64,000 bases of DNA. Origin: DATLED01 sp035525495. GTDB lineage: Bacteria > Actinomycetota > Acidimicrobiia > Acidimicrobiales > CADCTF01. The notes beneath the pieces are model-generated. The model saw only the letters and a program-made list of their open reading frames with translations. It had not been told where the DNA came from and did no database searches. How positions within the stretch are numbered: the stretch's first letter is position 1; every line of letters starts with the position of its first letter. The stretch is from positions 1 through 64,000 of the forward strand of contig DATLED010000076.1 in assembly GCA_035525495.1 (NCBI GenBank), in the 5' to 3' direction. The position numbers and the translations under genes were made by a program. Shown here piece after piece: positions 17,464 through 26,391 of the stretch.

Positions 17464-17512
17464 CGTCGGCGAGGGTAATGCTCGAGGGCGGTGAGCGGCG
17501 CCGCATGTGACC

Positions 17513-18019
17513 TCACGACGCGTCTGCGTCGAGCTCGACCGCGAGCGACTTTGCCATCGATCGAACACGGTCGTCGCTCTTCGCCCGCCGCAGCTCGTCG
17601 GCCACGGTCGGACGGCTGTCGGGATCATCGAGCAGGTAGCTCAGGAACGTCTGGAACGGTTCCCAGGCGGTCGCGAACCGTCCTTCGGCGACGATGCGCC
17701 GGAGCAGCCCGCGGACCACCGGTTGTCCCAGCAACTCGACGGCCAACGCCACCTCGAATGGGATCGCGTCACCCTCTGACGACGCGATCAGCTCGACGAG
17801 CACGGCATCGCGATCGCCTTCGGGGAAGGGTGGCTCGAACGCGGGGTAGCGCGTCACCAGCGCGATGACGCGCCGAGCGTCATCCTCATCCGCCGGTTGC
17901 GTGAGGTTCGTCGGCATCGGTGGGCGGAGGCCGTAGGGGAGCCCCTCCGACCAGCTCTCCTCGACGTCGGCCAGCGTCAGTCGTTCGCCGTCGAGGCCTT
18001 CGAGCTCCATGCCCGTCAC
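17513..18019 (-). CDS. Helical protein coupled to the giant effector-like gene (candidate immunity or partner)
   Basis: 168 aa, soluble, acidic, predicted mostly helical. I recognise no family; short helical segments such as VALAVELLGQPVVRGLLRRI suggest HEAT-like packing. The GTG start overlaps the giant gene's stop as G-T-G-A, so the two are translated together. A small, tightly coupled gene directly after a toxin-like gene may encode an immunity protein, a chaperone or a loading factor. That role is inferred from position only. Confidence 0.7.
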   Translation of the reverse strand: MTGMELEGLDGERLTLADVEESWSEGLPYGLRPPMPTNLTQPADEDDARRVIALVTRYPAFEPPFPEGDRDAVLVELIASSEGDAIPFEVALAVELLGQPVVRGLLRRIVAEGRFATAWEPFQTFLSYLLDDPDSRPTVADELRRAKSDDRVRSMAKSLAVELDADAS

Positions 18020-21000
18020 GCCCAGTTCGTCTTGCGGGACCGTTCCGAAGGCGGCCACCCCTGTTGCTTCTTGGAAAAGCCGTTGCCGTCCCACACGTCG
18101 GGCCAGGTCTTGACCCGGTTGTTCCACGCCGGGAACGCCGTCTCGAGCGCATTCGCTCGGTCGGTGCCGTCGGCGATGGCCTTGGCGATGGCGGTCTTCT
18201 TCGCGGGGTCGGCCACGTCGGGCTCGAGCTTGCGCAGCGACTCGACAGCGCGACGAAGCCCGTTGCGGTTCTCCCACGCCTTCGACACGTGCCCCGCCGG
18301 CGAACCAGGGATCGCCAATCCGTGCTCGGCCTCCCACTTCACGGCTCCTTCGGTCGTGCCGTCACCCCGGGAGGCGCCAGGCCGTCCTGCGGGTGTCGTG
18401 TTCCGGCAGATCTGCTCGACCGTCTCGAGGACATTGTCGACCTGCGTGGCGATGGAGGCCGACTTGGCGTCCATCTTCGCTTTGAACTGGTCGTCGGGAA
18501 GCCACTGGGCCTCGAAGTACGTGTTCGCCTTTGCGACGATGAGCGCACCGGTGGCTTGATCCTTGAACTTCCCCTGGATGTTGACGAACTGCTTGGCGTT
18601 GAGGGTCTTCCGCTGCTGTTCGAGTCCTGCCCGAGCCTTCGCCGAAAGCAGCTTCTCGAGCTCGTCGATCGTGGTGGGGGCGCCGGCGGGTGGCCCGCCG
18701 GCAGCGGGCGGGCCCTTCACGTCGATGCGGCTGACGGTCACGTTGAAGGACCAGTTGTCACCCTTGGGCTCGACGGCGACCTTGTCCACCTCGGCGTTGG
18801 ACTTCTTGACGCCTGCGACCTCGCGCTCGAGCGCCGACTTCGTGACGCCCGCCGCATGCTTGGCGGTGAGCTTTTCGAGCTCCCGTCGTGCCTTCACCGT
18901 GAGGAGCACCCCGGGCTTCTGTCCGGCAGCGGCAGCGGCGGCGGCCTTCTCCTTCTCCTTCACTTCTGCGGCGACCCGCTTCTCCGCCGCGACCAGGCCC
19001 GCGAAGCCCTTGGGCTCCTCGGCCTTGACCACGCTGCCGTCGATGTTCCCGCCGCCGCCGCCCCCACCAGCAGTGGCCTTCTGTCCCTTCAAGCGCGGAG
19101 GGGTCGAGCTGGACACCGCGGTGGGCGGCGCCTTCGGGTTGATGCGGATGAGCGCCTCCCCGCCCGGCGCGTGCGCCTTGATGATCGTGTTGTAGATCTG
19201 GGCTTCGGCCTCGTCGAGGCCCCCCTTCATCAGCACCTCGGGCAGCCGGGGCCAGTCGACGTGCGCCCCGTGCTGCACGCTGAAGGGTGGCTTCTTGAGC
19301 GCCCGGATCACCGGATCGGGATTGCCGTGGATGGCGTACAGGTCATGGTCACCGGTGAACGGGAGTCCGTTCGCGGCGTCGCGAATGATGCCGCCGCCGT
19401 TCGAGCCGACGGGCTCGTAGATGAGGATCTCGCCCTCCTTCAGCTTCTTCTTCAGCTTGGGCTCGTATTCGTAGTACTCGTCCTTGCGCTGCTTCCACCG
19501 TCCCCACCAACGTTCGGCGACCTTGCGACCGCCCTCCTCGTTCATGAGCTGCTCGGTCGTCGCCTTGTTGGGGCGGGCCGGCAGGAACCACGCGACCTTG
19601 CCGAGGTGCTGGACGGGGGCGCCGAGGAGCAGGTCGGTATCGTTGATCGTCTTCTGCTTGAACTCGGCGGACTTCGGGTTCGCGCCCTTCTCGTAGAGCT
19701 TCGCGGCGGTGAGGTTGGTCGAGCGGATGTCGAACGGCGTTCCCGTCTCGTCAGCGACCTTCTGCGCCTGCAGGTAGTTCGCCATGGGCAGCCCGAACTT
19801 CGCGAGGAGCCGAAGGTCGATCGTGACGGCGCCCTCTGTGGCCTTGGTGATGTCCTTGACGCCGTTCTTGGCCCCGTACGCCTCGATTTGCTTGGCCAGT
19901 GCGTCCATCGCTTCGGCGAAGCCGGGCGGCGCCCCGTTCGGGAGCACCTTTGGCGCGCCGGTGGCCACAGCGACCTTCTCCAACCGGTCCGCGATCACGA
20001 GGATCTCCCGCAGCTGCTTGATCTGCGCCAGCGCGTGCTTCTGGTCCGCGGGTGCGGCTGCCGACTTGGCCTGCTCCTCGAGGCTGTCGATGGCTCCACC
20101 GATCTTCTTCGAGAGCGGCTCCTCGACCGAAGCCATCGAGATCCTGAAGCGGCCATCCTTGTCGGGCGTCGCCTTGAGGGTGTGCTTGGCGCCACCCATG
20201 TTGAGGCCCTTCTCCTGCTTCTTGAAGAGCGCGACGACCTTGTCCTTTGCGGCCGTGGCCGTGTCCTTGACCTTCTTCCCGACGGCTTTGGCCTTGTCCT
20301 TGACCTTGGCGACACCGGCCTTGGCGGCGTTCTTGATGTTCGTGCCGACCTGCTTGACCTTCGCCTTGCCCTTCTCGTAGGTAGCGACGGCCTTGTCCTT
20401 GGCCTTCCCGTAGAGCTCCTTGCCCTTGTTGAAGAGCTTCTTGGCGCCCTTCCAGACCGGTGCGGTGATCTTCAGCACGACGTCGAGCACCTTGTCGATC
20501 GCCTTGCCGATCGGCTTCTGCACCTTCTCGATGATCGAGCGCACCTTGTCGCCGATGCCGCCCAGGCCCAGGAGGTTCGCCAGGAACGAGATCGCCAGCG
20601 GCAGCAAGCGTGCCAGCACCCCCTCGATCTTCTCGGCGATGCCACCTCCCTCGCCGCGGGCAACGGCACCCGCAGTGTCGATGATCGACTCGACGAAATC
20701 CTTGATCTCCGAGCCCCGCTCCACGAAGAACATGACGATCGAGTAGATCGCCTGGCAGGCCTTGATGAAGGCGCCGGCAGGCGTGAGCAGGCCGAGCAGC
20801 CAGGAGATGCCGGCCTTGACGACCTTCTCCATCACGAAGTTCTTGATCTCGTCGATCACCATCGACTGGAAGTCGTTGAACTTCTCGATGATCATCTCCC
20901 ACAGCACGCTCGGGCCGCCGGTGACGACCTTCTTCACCAGGTCGGCCCCCTGGATCAGTGCGTTGACGGCCGGCTCGCCGATCTTCTTCACCAATCGCTG

Positions 21001-23796
21001 CTTGATGAAGTCCCAGGTGAAGCCGAGCACCGACATCACGAGCTTGAGGATCCCCTCGATCGAGAACGACTCCGGGATCTCGATGCCGCTGGCGCCGAGT
21101 GCGCCGAACAGCCACCCCATCAATCCCTTCTGGAGGTGCTCGCCGATGTTCTTCGCGAAGCGGCTGATGCCGTCGCCGACGGCGGAGAGGAACCGCTTCA
21201 GGAAGCCGATGGGGTCGGCGATGATCCTTCCGATGACGTCAGCGATCTTTCTCAGGATCGAGACGACCATGTCCTTCAGCTGGGTGATGACCCGGATGAC
21301 CGCCTTGACCGCGCCGATCGCCTTGTCGATCAGGCCCTTGTTCGCCTCCTTGGCGTCCTCGATCTCCGAGTTCACGGCGTCCCGCGACTCGGCGTACTTC
21401 TTGGCCAGGCTGCTGGCCATGTCGTCGAACTTGTCCTTGACCGACGAATCGAGGTTGCCGAACTTCTCGGACACGTCGTCGGCCGCTTCCTGGCCGAACT
21501 TGGCCAAGTCGCCCTTGAGGGTGCTGACGAACGCTGACACCTCGCCCCGACCCTGCTCGATGCGCACGGTCGCCTTCGTCAGTTCTTGGGTGACGGTCGT
21601 CGCGATGCGACGGACGAGCTTGTCCATCGCATCCTCGTAGAGCTTCCGCGACGTCTCGAAGAGCTGGTTCGCTTTCTCCGGCAGGCCCTTGAACTTGTCG
21701 CGCACCCACCGGTACTTGCCGCGCAGACCGGAGTAGCGGTCGTCCTTGTACGCGTCGAGGCGCTTCTTCCAATCAGCGGTGAACGCCGCGCGGATCTCGG
21801 CCTCGCCGGTCTTGAACTGCTCCTCGACCCTGTCGTCGAGCCCTTTGAGGATCCCCTCGACGTCGTTCTTCGTCTTGTCGAAGATCGAGTTGATCTTGTC
21901 GGCGACCTCCTTGCGCTTGAGCTCGTCCTTGGACTTCGTCTCGTTCTTCTGTCCGGAGATCTTCCCGACGGCGTCGCCGATCGTCGCGTTGGCCTGCCCG
22001 ACGGTCTGCTTCTCGACGGCTGCGGCCGACGCGCCGGCCTGCTTGAGGACGGCGCCCTCGGCCTTGCGGATGTCCGCGGGCGCTTCGGCGGAGTGCTGCT
22101 CGCCCTCCTTCTTCGCATCGAGAGCGCCGGTGAACTCCGGTTCGTTCGACTTGGCCAGCTGCTCCTCGGTGACGCCGGCCTCGCCCATCTCGTTGTCGAC
22201 CTTGGCGGGACCTTCCCGCATGTCGATGGCCGCGCTCGGCACTGGCGCAGGCATCGCGCCCGACGCCTTCATCCCTCCGGGCTTCTCGATCTCGAGTGGT
22301 GCCATCGGCGTGACGGGCTTGGGCGTGGCATCGCCCGGGTTCGGGGGCTCCTGCGACTTCTTCTCGACGTCGCCGGCCGCGGCTTCCTTCGACGCGCCGA
22401 CCTTGTCGCCGATCACGCCCTTCGCATCCGCCGCCTTCGTCCCGACGTCACCGGCTTCGCTGAGGCTCTTCGGCGCGGTCTTGGCCAGCTCCTGCTTGAC
22501 GGCGGCGACGAACGCCTCCTCGTCGAAGGGCTTCGGCTTGGCCGTCGCCATGGTGTCGGCGCGCTTGGCCTTCGCCTGCGCGTCGATGTCGTTGCCAGGC
22601 GGAACGGCGGCGCCCTGCGCGCTGTCGCTCTCCTTCTTGCCGGTGGGGTGCTTGTGCGCCTTCTTGACCGTCAGACCGGCAGCCTTGATCACCTTGGCGA
22701 ACGCGGGGTCCTGCTTCGGCTTGAGCTTCTCGACGGGTGCCGGTGCGGCGGGGATCTCGGCGACGGGCTTGCCGGGCGGCGGCTTCTTCCACTTCGGGGG
22801 AAGCGGCGGCGCCGGCTTCTTGACGATCTCACCGGGCGCCGCGGGTCCCGCGCCGGGTCCGCCCTTGTGCGGCCTGCCCTTCGGTCCGGCGACGAGCGCC
22901 TTGCCGACCTTCTTCTTCGGGGGCATCGGCGGCGGCTTCTCGCCGACCTTGCCCGTGAGAGCAGCGGGCAGCGCCGGCTTCGGTGGTGGAGGAGGCGGAG
23001 GGATCGCCGCCCGTTCCTGCCTGGCGAGATCGGGCTTGTCGGTGAAGTCCGACAAGTCGGTGTCTCCGTCGACGGACTTCGTGTCCTCGGGACCGCTCGG
23101 TGCGGCGGCGCGCCTGCGAGCGTCTGCGAGCATCGACGCGAACGAGCGCTGGACGACCGGCGTCGCTGGTGAGCTGGCGCTCGGCGTGGATGCGCGCAGC
23201 TCTACCCGTCGCTGCACCGCCGAGGACGGGGGCGAAGGCGGGGCTGCAGCCGCTGTGGGCGGAGCCGGCGGAGCGGATGGCGCCGATGGCGGGGATCCGG
23301 GCGCCGCAGGGGGCGCGCCGGGCACACCCGATCCCGGGAGGGTCCCCGCGCCCGTCCCCTTCATCATCGTCTCCGGCCCCGCAGGCGCCGCCGGTTCGGT
23401 GAGCGCGCTGAGGCCGGTGTCCCGCGCCACGGAGCCGATCGACCCGCCCCCTGCGACGGTCGCGCGGCGCTGCACAGCCGCTCCGGCGCCGGGGCCGCCC
23501 GGGGGTGCCGCGGGCTTTCGTTGGAGAGTCGGCGCCTTGCGAGCCGCGGGCGCGGCTCGCCGCTTGAGCATTGCGGCGACTGCGGCGTTGCCCGCCCTCA
23601 GCTGGAGCCGTTGGACCGACGATGCATGGAGCGCCGGTGATGGCGCGGCGTCTGCAGGCGCCTTCGCGGCGCGCTCGGCGAGTGCGTCGAGGGTGTGGAG
23701 CTCGGTCGCAGGTGCCGAGAGCGGGCGCGCTTCGGCCACGTCCGGCCGGCGCGCCGGCCCCATCTCGGCGGAGCGATCTGGGCCCTCGTGACCCAC
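18016..23796 (-). CDS. Giant eCIS-effector-like protein with edema-factor/CyaA-type nucleotidyl cyclase domain
   Basis: 1926 aa. Residues 61-80 (VQRLQLRAGNAAVAAMLKRR) match the LQRxxGNxAV motif common in DUF4157-type injection-system proteins. A Pro/Lys-rich region (80-430) and long helices follow. Region 890-1112 (LMGWLFGALGASGIEIPESF, FIKACQAIYSIVMFFVERGS, SFLANLLGLGGIGDKVRSII) is the hydrophobic block I know from such effectors, then a Lys/Ala stretch. Residues 1355-1545 align by eye with anthrax edema factor: R1358, K1375 (+17) and K1382 (+24) match R329, K346 and K353. FTGDHDLYAI (D1483, D1485) matches LTADYDLFAL, and VQHG (H1509) matches VNHG. The His351 and Asn583 positions look like Lys1380 and Trp1515. 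The last 380 residues are unassigned. The GTG start has GGAGG only 1 base upstream. Confidence 0.75.
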   Translation of the reverse strand: MGHEGPDRSAEMGPARRPDVAEARPLSAPATELHTLDALAERAAKAPADAAPSPALHASSVQRLQLRAGNAAVAAMLKRRAAPAARKAPTLQRKPAAPPGGPGAGAAVQRRATVAGGGSIGSVARDTGLSALTEPAAPAGPETMMKGTGAGTLPGSGVPGAPPAAPGSPPSAPSAPPAPPTAAAAPPSPPSSAVQRRVELRASTPSASSPATPVVQRSFASMLADARRRAAAPSGPEDTKSVDGDTDLSDFTDKPDLARQERAAIPPPPPPPKPALPAALTGKVGEKPPPMPPKKKVGKALVAGPKGRPHKGGPGAGPAAPGEIVKKPAPPLPPKWKKPPPGKPVAEIPAAPAPVEKLKPKQDPAFAKVIKAAGLTVKKAHKHPTGKKESDSAQGAAVPPGNDIDAQAKAKRADTMATAKPKPFDEEAFVAAVKQELAKTAPKSLSEAGDVGTKAADAKGVIGDKVGASKEAAAGDVEKKSQEPPNPGDATPKPVTPMAPLEIEKPGGMKASGAMPAPVPSAAIDMREGPAKVDNEMGEAGVTEEQLAKSNEPEFTGALDAKKEGEQHSAEAPADIRKAEGAVLKQAGASAAAVEKQTVGQANATIGDAVGKISGQKNETKSKDELKRKEVADKINSIFDKTKNDVEGILKGLDDRVEEQFKTGEAEIRAAFTADWKKRLDAYKDDRYSGLRGKYRWVRDKFKGLPEKANQLFETSRKLYEDAMDKLVRRIATTVTQELTKATVRIEQGRGEVSAFVSTLKGDLAKFGQEAADDVSEKFGNLDSSVKDKFDDMASSLAKKYAESRDAVNSEIEDAKEANKGLIDKAIGAVKAVIRVITQLKDMVVSILRKIADVIGRIIADPIGFLKRFLSAVGDGISRFAKNIGEHLQKGLMGWLFGALGASGIEIPESFSIEGILKLVMSVLGFTWDFIKQRLVKKIGEPAVNALIQGADLVKKVVTGGPSVLWEMIIEKFNDFQSMVIDEIKNFVMEKVVKAGISWLLGLLTPAGAFIKACQAIYSIVMFFVERGSEIKDFVESIIDTAGAVARGEGGGIAEKIEGVLARLLPLAISFLANLLGLGGIGDKVRSIIEKVQKPIGKAIDKVLDVVLKITAPVWKGAKKLFNKGKELYGKAKDKAVATYEKGKAKVKQVGTNIKNAAKAGVAKVKDKAKAVGKKVKDTATAAKDKVVALFKKQEKGLNMGGAKHTLKATPDKDGRFRISMASVEEPLSKKIGGAIDSLEEQAKSAAAPADQKHALAQIKQLREILVIADRLEKVAVATGAPKVLPNGAPPGFAEAMDALAKQIEAYGAKNGVKDITKATEGAVTIDLRLLAKFGLPMANYLQAQKVADETGTPFDIRSTNLTAAKLYEKGANPKSAEFKQKTINDTDLLLGAPVQHLGKVAWFLPARPNKATTEQLMNEEGGRKVAERWWGRWKQRKDEYYEYEPKLKKKLKEGEILIYEPVGSNGGGIIRDAANGLPFTGDHDLYAIHGNPDPVIRALKKPPFSVQHGAHVDWPRLPEVLMKGGLDEAEAQIYNTIIKAHAPGGEALIRINPKAPPTAVSSSTPPRLKGQKATAGGGGGGGNIDGSVVKAEEPKGFAGLVAAEKRVAAEVKEKEKAAAAAAAGQKPGVLLTVKARRELEKLTAKHAAGVTKSALEREVAGVKKSNAEVDKVAVEPKGDNWSFNVTVSRIDVKGPPAAGGPPAGAPTTIDELEKLLSAKARAGLEQQRKTLNAKQFVNIQGKFKDQATGALIVAKANTYFEAQWLPDDQFKAKMDAKSASIATQVDNVLETVEQICRNTTPAGRPGASRGDGTTEGAVKWEAEHGLAIPGSPAGHVSKAWENRNGLRRAVESLRKLEPDVADPAKKTAIAKAIADGTDRANALETAFPAWNNRVKTWPDVWDGNGFSKKQQGWPPSERSRKTNWA

Positions 23797-23890
23797 GCCT
23801 CCAGTGTCCTTCGGCAGCGACGTCCAGAACGGACCCGCGGACCTGCACTTGGGGCACGGACCGTTGCCCTTTCGGGCAAACCTGAACCCG

Positions 23891-24796
23891 TCAGATCGAA
23901 GGCCAGCGAGGCTTCCGGGGACGGCTCGGTCGGCGCCCTTCGCCGAGGGACCAGAACCGGCGCCACTCGGCGGCCTGCGGTCCGGTCAGGGACGGCGTCT
24001 GACCTGCGGCGGCGCGCTGCGTGGCCGACCACCAGTCCGTCGCCTGCTCATCAGCGAGCACGGCCACGGCGGCTTCGATGCGCGCCGCGAAGTCCCGGGG
24101 ATCCTCACCGTCGACGGCGGAAAGCGGCTTGCCGAACGTGACCGTCGTCGTCGATGGAGTGATCCGACCCGTTCCCTTGCGGAGGATGCGGCGCGTCCCT
24201 TCGAGGTGCACCGGCACGACCGGGACCCGTGACCGGATGGCCAGGTAAGCGGCGCCTGCACGGTGCGGCTGCGACCAACCGTGGGGTGACCGTCCGCCTT
24301 CCGGATAGATGACGAGCGACCAGCCCTCGTCGAGCATCTGCGACGCCAGTCGCGTCGAGCGCGGAGACACGCGCGTTCGCTCGATGGGGATGGCGTTGAT
24401 GGCGAAGGCCCAGAGGTAGCCCTTCCATCGCTTGTCGAAGAAGTAGTCAGCGCCGGCGGCGACGACCGTGCGGTGACGGAAGCGGTCCGGCAGCACGGTC
24501 AGCAGCAGCGGGGTGTCGACGTGGCTGGCGTGGTTCGCCGCGAAGATGACCGGACCTTTCACGTCGGCGAGCCGATCGGTCGCCACGACCTTCGGAGATG
24601 CGATCGCATCGACGACACCGCGACCGACGGTGTCGAGGACCATCGCCCGCGCCAGGCGGGTCGGGTACTTCCGGGCCCAATCCGTCTCGAACGCCGTGCC
24701 CGTCGTCGGCGCATCCGGCGGACGCTCGACCGTCGTCGGCCACGTCGGTGCCGTGAACGGGAACGTGCCGCGAAGCCTCGGCAACCGCACCGCCAC
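23891..24796 (-). CDS. PlsC-family acyltransferase
   Basis: 301 aa. The acyltransferase box NHASHVDTPLL and the block YPEGGRSPHG are clear, with IPIERTR between them. This is the lysophosphatidate/glycerophosphate acyltransferase family, acting at the membrane on acyl-CoA or acyl-ACP. The GTG start shares one base with the TAG stop of the LarA-like gene (TAGTG), so it is the last gene of the acyl-CoA reductase operon. It is separate from the HAD-PlsC fusion at 12516. Confidence 0.92.
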   Translation of the reverse strand: MAVRLPRLRGTFPFTAPTWPTTVERPPDAPTTGTAFETDWARKYPTRLARAMVLDTVGRGVVDAIASPKVVATDRLADVKGPVIFAANHASHVDTPLLLTVLPDRFRHRTVVAAGADYFFDKRWKGYLWAFAINAIPIERTRVSPRSTRLASQMLDEGWSLVIYPEGGRSPHGWSQPHRAGAAYLAIRSRVPVVPVHLEGTRRILRKGTGRITPSTTTVTFGKPLSAVDGEDPRDFAARIEAAVAVLADEQATDWWSATQRAAAGQTPSLTGPQAAEWRRFWSLGEGRRPSRPRKPRWPSI

Positions 24797-26382
24797 TACG
24801 TCACGTCCGCCATGAGGATCGGCGGGTTGTGGAGGTGGGTGATCGACGGATCACGACCGACCACGTCCTCGGCCATCTCGAGCGCGTCGCGCAACGTCGA
24901 AGCGGGCTTGAAGCCGAGCCGCCGCACCGACTTCGGGTCACCGCCGACGATGATGACCTGGCCCAGGTGCTGCAGCGCGTGCGAGCACCAGTACCACATG
25001 TAGAACGGGTGGACGCCGTGGTAGGCGTAGCTCGTCCGGTACAGGTGGATGTACCAGGGGTCGGTGGCGAACTGCTCTTCGAAGTTCTTCTCGATCTCGA
25101 CCGGGTCGGTCGTCTCGGCCAGGACCTGTTCGAAGAAGTCGATGTAGCTCGGATGGTGCACGGGGTTGAAGGCCCACGGCGTCGGGTGGCTCATGATGAG
25201 CACGCCCCCCTCGCGCACGAGCGGCTTGTTCCGATACAGGTTGAAGAAGTACCCGAGCCCGAGGCAAGCGACGAGGATCGGGTTCATGATCGAGTTCACG
25301 TTGTAGGGGCAGATGTACGGCAGCCCCATCGTGAGGATGTCGGTCTGTCCCTCCACGGACACGAGCTGTTGCTTGTAGACGTTGGCCGTCGTCACCTCGT
25401 GCACGGCTTCGACCTCGCCGGCCTGCACCGACGTCATGGCGTGGGGCGCCTGGATCCCGTGGAAGATCGTGCGCTTGATCCGGTCGGGTGTGCGATCGAG
25501 CGCCTTCGACGCGCCGAGGAACGCCGCCCGGTCCTTGGCGGTCCACTCCCACTCCCGCTTCTGCAGGAACCCGAACTGCGACGGGAACGTGTCGCTGTTC
25601 AACGTCGTCTCGATCTGGAAGATCTTCACGCCGCTGTCGCGCAGCACCTTCCCCATGCGCCACGTCGAGGAGTGGAGCTCGCTGCGGTGCTGGTCCATGA
25701 ACGACTTCGAGTGCTGCATGGTCGTGACGTTGTGGTGGTGCTTGAGGCTCTTGTAGGAGGCGAGCCCGATCGCCGTCGACTTCCAACCGCCGTCCATGGC
25801 GACGAGGTTGATGTTGACGTAGACGACGAGGTCGCTGGTCGCGGCGCGCTTGTTGATCTCGACGTCCTCGCCGTGCGGTGTCTGGCCGAGGTGGACGAGC
25901 CCATCGGGGTCCTCGGCGTCGTGCTGCGTGAGGCGACCGTGGGGGGCGAAGGCGTCGAAGATCCGGTTGCCGAGGGCGTGGCGCAGCTCGTCGTCGGTCA
26001 TGCGGCGATGGAGCGCGAGCGCGGCGACGAGGACGACGTCGTCGACACCCGCTTCGGCGGCGAGGTCGAGCACCGCTTCGATCACGCGCTGGCGGATGTC
26101 GGGCCGCTTCATCGGTGGCAACGGCAAGGAGATGTCGTCGAAGCAGATCGTCAGCTTCATGCCCGGCGTCAGGAGCTCGGGGAGTGGCCTCGAGTCGCCG
26201 AGGGGGTTGAGCAGCGCCTGACGGATGGCGCCGTCGGGGTCCTTCAGCGCCGCCAGCGGCTCGGGCGGATAGATGACGCGGCTCCCGACAGGGAGCTTCT
26301 CCAGCTTGAAGCCCTCGCCGTGCCAGAACAGCGTCGGTGGGGTCGAGCGGTCGACCTCGAGGATGAACCCGGGACGGGGCAT
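24796..26382 (-). CDS. LarA-like (DUF2088) protein, nickel-dependent racemase family
   Basis: 528 aa, longer than the usual 420. Residues 60-230 follow the LarA pattern: a His in ALALHRRMTDDELRHALG, then QHDAEDPDGLVHLGQTPHG, and the lysine region GGWKSTAIGLASYKSL where LarA has SGGrK. LarA racemises lactate using a nickel pincer nucleotide attached to that Lys; a Lys is retained here, but the surrounding sequence differs. The C-terminal part is family-specific, with many aromatic and His residues (YAYHGVHPFYMWYWCSHALQ). No larB/larC/larE genes are seen nearby. The substrate is likely a hydroxy acid or a fatty derivative; this is inference. Confidence 0.75.
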   Translation of the reverse strand: MPRPGFILEVDRSTPPTLFWHGEGFKLEKLPVGSRVIYPPEPLAALKDPDGAIRQALLNPLGDSRPLPELLTPGMKLTICFDDISLPLPPMKRPDIRQRVIEAVLDLAAEAGVDDVVLVAALALHRRMTDDELRHALGNRIFDAFAPHGRLTQHDAEDPDGLVHLGQTPHGEDVEINKRAATSDLVVYVNINLVAMDGGWKSTAIGLASYKSLKHHHNVTTMQHSKSFMDQHRSELHSSTWRMGKVLRDSGVKIFQIETTLNSDTFPSQFGFLQKREWEWTAKDRAAFLGASKALDRTPDRIKRTIFHGIQAPHAMTSVQAGEVEAVHEVTTANVYKQQLVSVEGQTDILTMGLPYICPYNVNSIMNPILVACLGLGYFFNLYRNKPLVREGGVLIMSHPTPWAFNPVHHPSYIDFFEQVLAETTDPVEIEKNFEEQFATDPWYIHLYRTSYAYHGVHPFYMWYWCSHALQHLGQVIIVGGDPKSVRRLGFKPASTLRDALEMAEDVVGRDPSITHLHNPPILMADVT

Positions 26383-26391
26383 GGCGTGTGC

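Noticed and set aside
17920..21537. Plus-strand open frame of 1205 codons antisense to the giant protein
   Set aside because: It is Leu/Arg/Asp-rich low-complexity sequence produced by the high-GC third positions of the minus-strand gene; no domain is recognisable.
23864..23879. Hairpin TTGCCC-GAAA-GGGCAA upstream of the giant gene, considered as a riboswitch (c-di-GMP type) fragment
   Set aside because: Only one short stem and a GNRA loop are present; the other conserved parts of known riboswitches are missing.
23797..23890. In-frame upstream extension of the giant protein containing GPCPKCRSAG, zinc-ribbon-like
   Set aside because: No start codon is available upstream in that frame and only one CPxC pair is present, so it looks accidental.
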